From JBJHBP01 sp050485685 (GTDB taxonomy: Bacteria > Pseudomonadota > Gammaproteobacteria > Steroidobacterales > Rariloculaceae), in contig JBJHBW010000001.1 in assembly GCA_050485685.1 (NCBI GenBank), positions 281,031-345,030 of the forward strand: a DNA stretch of 64,000 nt. The letters are read 5' to 3'. Made by a program: the position numbers and the translations under genes. The notes under the pieces were generated by a model. It was not told the DNA's origin, did not search any database, and saw only the letters and a list, made by a program, of their open reading frames with translations. Shown piece by piece: positions 61,752-64,000 of the stretch (the stretch's first letter is position 1; each line of letters begins with the position of its first letter).

Positions 61752-62345
61752 GTGCACCAGACTTCCCCGGACGCGTCCATCGCGACGCTCGAAGATGCCG
61801 CGCTCGCGAAACGCGTCATTGCGGCCGCTCCGGACATCGATCGGGCCGCCGAAAGCGAACTGTGTCGGCGATTCGCGCCGCGAATCCGGCGTTACGGCCT
61901 CAAGTATCTGCGTGATGCCGCAGCTGCGGCGGATCTGGTGCAGAACGTGCTGATGCTGACGGTACAGAAACTGCGCGCAGCCAGCGTTCGCGAACCTGAG
62001 TACATCGCTTCCTTCGTGCTGGGTACCTGCCGGCAGATGGTGATCGATCAGCAACGCGGCAACCGGCGACGCGAAGACCTGCTCACGGTGTATGCGGAGG
62101 ATGTTCCGGTGGGCGTACCGGAAGCCGAACCTCCGCTTGATACCGACAGACTGCAGCATTGCCTGCAACAGCTGCCGCAGCGCGCCCGCACGGTAATCCT
62201 GCTGAGCTTCTACGATGAGCGCTCGGCAGCGGAAGTGGCCGGGGAACTGTCCGTCTCTGAAGAAAACGTGCGCGTTATCCGCCACCGCAGCCTGCGCCGG
62301 CTGCGTGACTGCATGACAGACGCGCTGCAGCCGGAGGGCCTGTGA
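61752..62345 (+). CDS. RNA polymerase ECF-family sigma factor
   Basis: A 197-residue ECF sigma: region 2 (LCRRFAPRIRRYGLKYLRD ... LVQNVLMLTVQKL) and region 4 (LPQRARTVILLSFYDERSAAEVAGELSVSEENVRVIRHRSL). GTG start at 61752. The next gene, overlapping by one base, encodes the matching zinc-finger anti-sigma. Confidence 0.9.
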   Translation: MHQTSPDASIATLEDAALAKRVIAAAPDIDRAAESELCRRFAPRIRRYGLKYLRDAAAAADLVQNVLMLTVQKLRAASVREPEYIASFVLGTCRQMVIDQQRGNRRREDLLTVYAEDVPVGVPEAEPPLDTDRLQHCLQQLPQRARTVILLSFYDERSAAEVAGELSVSEENVRVIRHRSLRRLRDCMTDALQPEGL

Positions 62346-62917
62346 TGGACGCACGACGCTGCGATTCGCCGATCACACTGATGCGCCTGCTCGAATATCT
62401 GCTTGATGATATTTCAGAAGAGGATACCGACGATCTTGAGCAGCATCTGTTTGCCTGCGACGACTGCGGAAGCCGGCTGCAAGAGGTCATGGCGATGGCC
62501 GACGGTGTCAGACACATCGTCAGCAGCGGTGCAGTTGATGCGGCCCTGACCGGCGCACTGGTCGAACGGCTGCGCGCGGCCGGCGTGCGCGTACGTGAGT
62601 ACCGCCTGGATCCGAACACCGAAGTTCATTGCACGATCACACCCGAGGACGACCTGATCGCCGCGCGGCTGAGCGCGCCGCTGGCCGGTCTGACACGCGT
62701 TGACGTGCTGGTGCATAACCCGGGCGTGGAAACGCCCCTGCGCATCGAGGACGTGCCGTTCAATCCCTCAACCGGCGAAATCGTGCTGATGCCGCAGTCT
62801 GCCGAGCTGCGAAGCCGCGGCAACAGCGTCCAGCAGCTGCAGCTGGTGGCCGTCGAGGACACCGGCGAACGCACGCTGGGCACCTACACGTTCAGGCACA
62901 GTCCGGGCGATCACTGA
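62345..62917 (+). CDS. Zinc-finger anti-sigma factor with C-terminal sensor domain
   Basis: A ~190-residue protein with the HxxxCxxC motif of ZAS anti-sigma factors at H34, C38, C41 (HLFACDDC) in the first 45 residues. The rest is a soluble beta-rich domain; there is no transmembrane helix, so unlike RsiW-type proteins it acts in the cytoplasm. The start at ATG 62345 (or GTG 62342) overlaps the sigma stop. Confidence 0.85.
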   Translation: MDARRCDSPITLMRLLEYLLDDISEEDTDDLEQHLFACDDCGSRLQEVMAMADGVRHIVSSGAVDAALTGALVERLRAAGVRVREYRLDPNTEVHCTITPEDDLIAARLSAPLAGLTRVDVLVHNPGVETPLRIEDVPFNPSTGEIVLMPQSAELRSRGNSVQQLQLVAVEDTGERTLGTYTFRHSPGDH

Positions 62918-63054
62918 CCCGATCGACCGGACATACCGGTTTCGCTGCTGGCAAAATAACCTCTTTATACGCACCATCCGCTGCGTTTCCTGTCGTCATG
63001 CTACCGCTGTCATGGCTGCTGGCGATGACGCTGGGCCGGGACAGGAGTCAGCCA

Positions 63055-64000
63055 TGAGCAGCATAGAGTCATCCCCGTATCCGCTTGCGTTTCGCCTGAC
63101 GCAAGCCCCCGCGCGGCTGGAGTTGCGCACGCGTGCCCGGGCACTTTCCGGCATGCAGAAGGAAGCCGTCGTGAGCTGCACGCCGGGCGGGCCACAGTGG
63201 CGCATGGTGTGCGATGAGGGTCCGTATCTGAACGGCACGGATCTGGCTCCGTTCCCGCTGGCTTACTTTTCCACGGGCCTGGTCAACGCATTCATGGCGG
63301 AAATCCTCGCCCTGGCCCGCGAACGCGGCCTGCGCGTGACTGCGCTGCAGGTAACCGGTGACAGCCGCTACACCATGCAGGGTTCGGCCGTGCGCGGTGA
63401 CATGCTCGGCGGCGCCCTGCCGGTGGAACTTGCAGTGGATATCACGCTGCAGCAAAGCGATGCGGACGCACGCATCCTCGTGACGCAGGCCACACAACGC
63501 TCGCCAGTACAGGCGCTGTTGAGCGGCGTGCAAGCGAGCCGGTTTGCGTTGCAGCTGAACGGACGGACGGTGACGGTGGATGGCGTGCTGCCCTGGGAGA
63601 ACCCTGAGACCGTCTATCTGTCCGATGACTGGTTCGACAGTCTTCACCCGGACGGCAGTCGCAGCGTACCGGACGACCTGATCGCAAAACTGCCCGGCTC
63701 CGCCAGCGTGTTCGATGGTGCTGGCGGCGCCGGCTCCAGTCTGGCGGCCGAACAAAAGCGCACGCTGCACGTGCGCGCCATCGCGACGCTGCGCGAGGAT
63801 GCACTCAGCGACACTCAGGTGCAGCTGTTCAAGCCGACCGGCAGCAACTTTCGCTTCCTGTGCGACGTGACGCACGCCCTGTCCGGCGGCGAGCGCGCAC
63901 CGGCACCGCTGGTCTATCTCTCGGCCGGCATCGCGTTCTGTTATCTGACGCAGATCGGCCGCTACGTGACGATTCTGAAACTGCCGCTGGACCGCTATGC
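63055..64000 (+). CDS. OsmC-family protein with two OsmC-like domains (3' end outside window)
   Basis: The frame starts at ATG 63055 (AGGAG nine bases upstream) and is still open at the window end, 315 codons. It has the OsmC/Ohr-type helix around PLAYFSTGLVNAFMAEILALAREL (PLAYFSTGLVNAFMAE followed by ILALARERG) with a beta-rich flank, and a second similar segment near the end (APAPLVYLSAGIAFCYLTQIG) with a cysteine, so two OsmC domains in one chain are likely. OsmC proteins reduce organic peroxides through two cysteines; only one clear Cys pair position (C in AFCYL) is seen in the second half. Confidence 0.65.

Overview
The window is GC-rich, densely coded chromosomal DNA from a Gammaproteobacterium. 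This rests on a core block with the characteristic order TPR lipoprotein, lolB, tRNA-Gln, prs, rplY, pth, ychF, with prfA-prmC divergent to it, and on gatAB, hslO, a TldD/PmbA pair, slyD-like FKBP and hemW nearby. I cannot name the genus. The many PQQ, carotenoid-oxygenase, SnoaL and DUF4397-type genes would suit an environmental (marine or soil) heterotroph. I see no phage, transposase, integrase or CRISPR array.

Layout. 1-17.1 kb is core translation and envelope housekeeping (gatA end, gatB, hslO, a TldD/PmbA pair, prmC, prfA, TPR lipoprotein, lolB, tRNA-Gln, prs, rplY, pth, ychF, a Ca/Na antiporter, a diheme cytochrome c, tRNA-Met). Two genes normally found in this neighbourhood, hemA and ispE, are missing from it. 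17.1-22.7 kb is a minus-strand run: a glycine-rich RRM protein with a candidate RBS-occluding leader, then a tight block of glutaminyl cyclase, metallo-beta-lactamase-fold protein, 3-hydroxyisobutyrate-dehydrogenase-like enzyme, EboE-like TIM-barrel protein and a quinone-oxidoreductase-like enzyme. 22.8-26.1 kb carries a DNA-binding-domain-free B12 protein with the photoreceptor Wx9EH motif, an ECF sigma factor and a four-repeat DUF4397 lipoprotein. 26.3-34.1 kb has a LysR regulator, the slyD-like gene, and a likely operon of lignostilbene-dioxygenase-like enzyme, PQQ quinohemoprotein dehydrogenase and a lipoprotein made of three SnoaL-like units.

34.1-39.5 kb holds an AXE1-like hydrolase, a protein fusing cyclic-nucleotide-binding-like domains to an acyltransferase, hemW and a PepSY membrane protein. 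39.5-45.8 kb looks like a stress/PRPP module: two CBS-pair proteins, NnrU, a phosphoribosyltransferase, an APH-like kinase, a divergent second PRPP synthetase and an orphan GroEL. 46-52.9 kb is an MFS carrier followed by an overlapping operon of acyl-CoA ligase, E1 alpha, E1 beta, E2 and a stand-alone acyl carrier protein. 53.1-54.1 kb is an ArsR-AHSA1 pair behind an almost perfect AT-rich palindrome. 54.2-60.3 kb is a series of poorly characterised exported proteins, including an Hcp-like one and a protein with a duplicated four-cysteine unit. 60.4-64 kb has a SnoaL protein and an MBL protein divergent from an ECF sigma/anti-sigma pair across a perfect inverted repeat, then a two-domain OsmC-like gene cut by the window end.

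The parts most likely to repay study are the B12/ECF/DUF4397 neighbourhood, the dioxygenase-PQQ-triple-SnoaL operon, the ACP-containing 2-oxoacid dehydrogenase operon, the PRPP/GroEL/CBS module and the cNMP-acyltransferase fusion.
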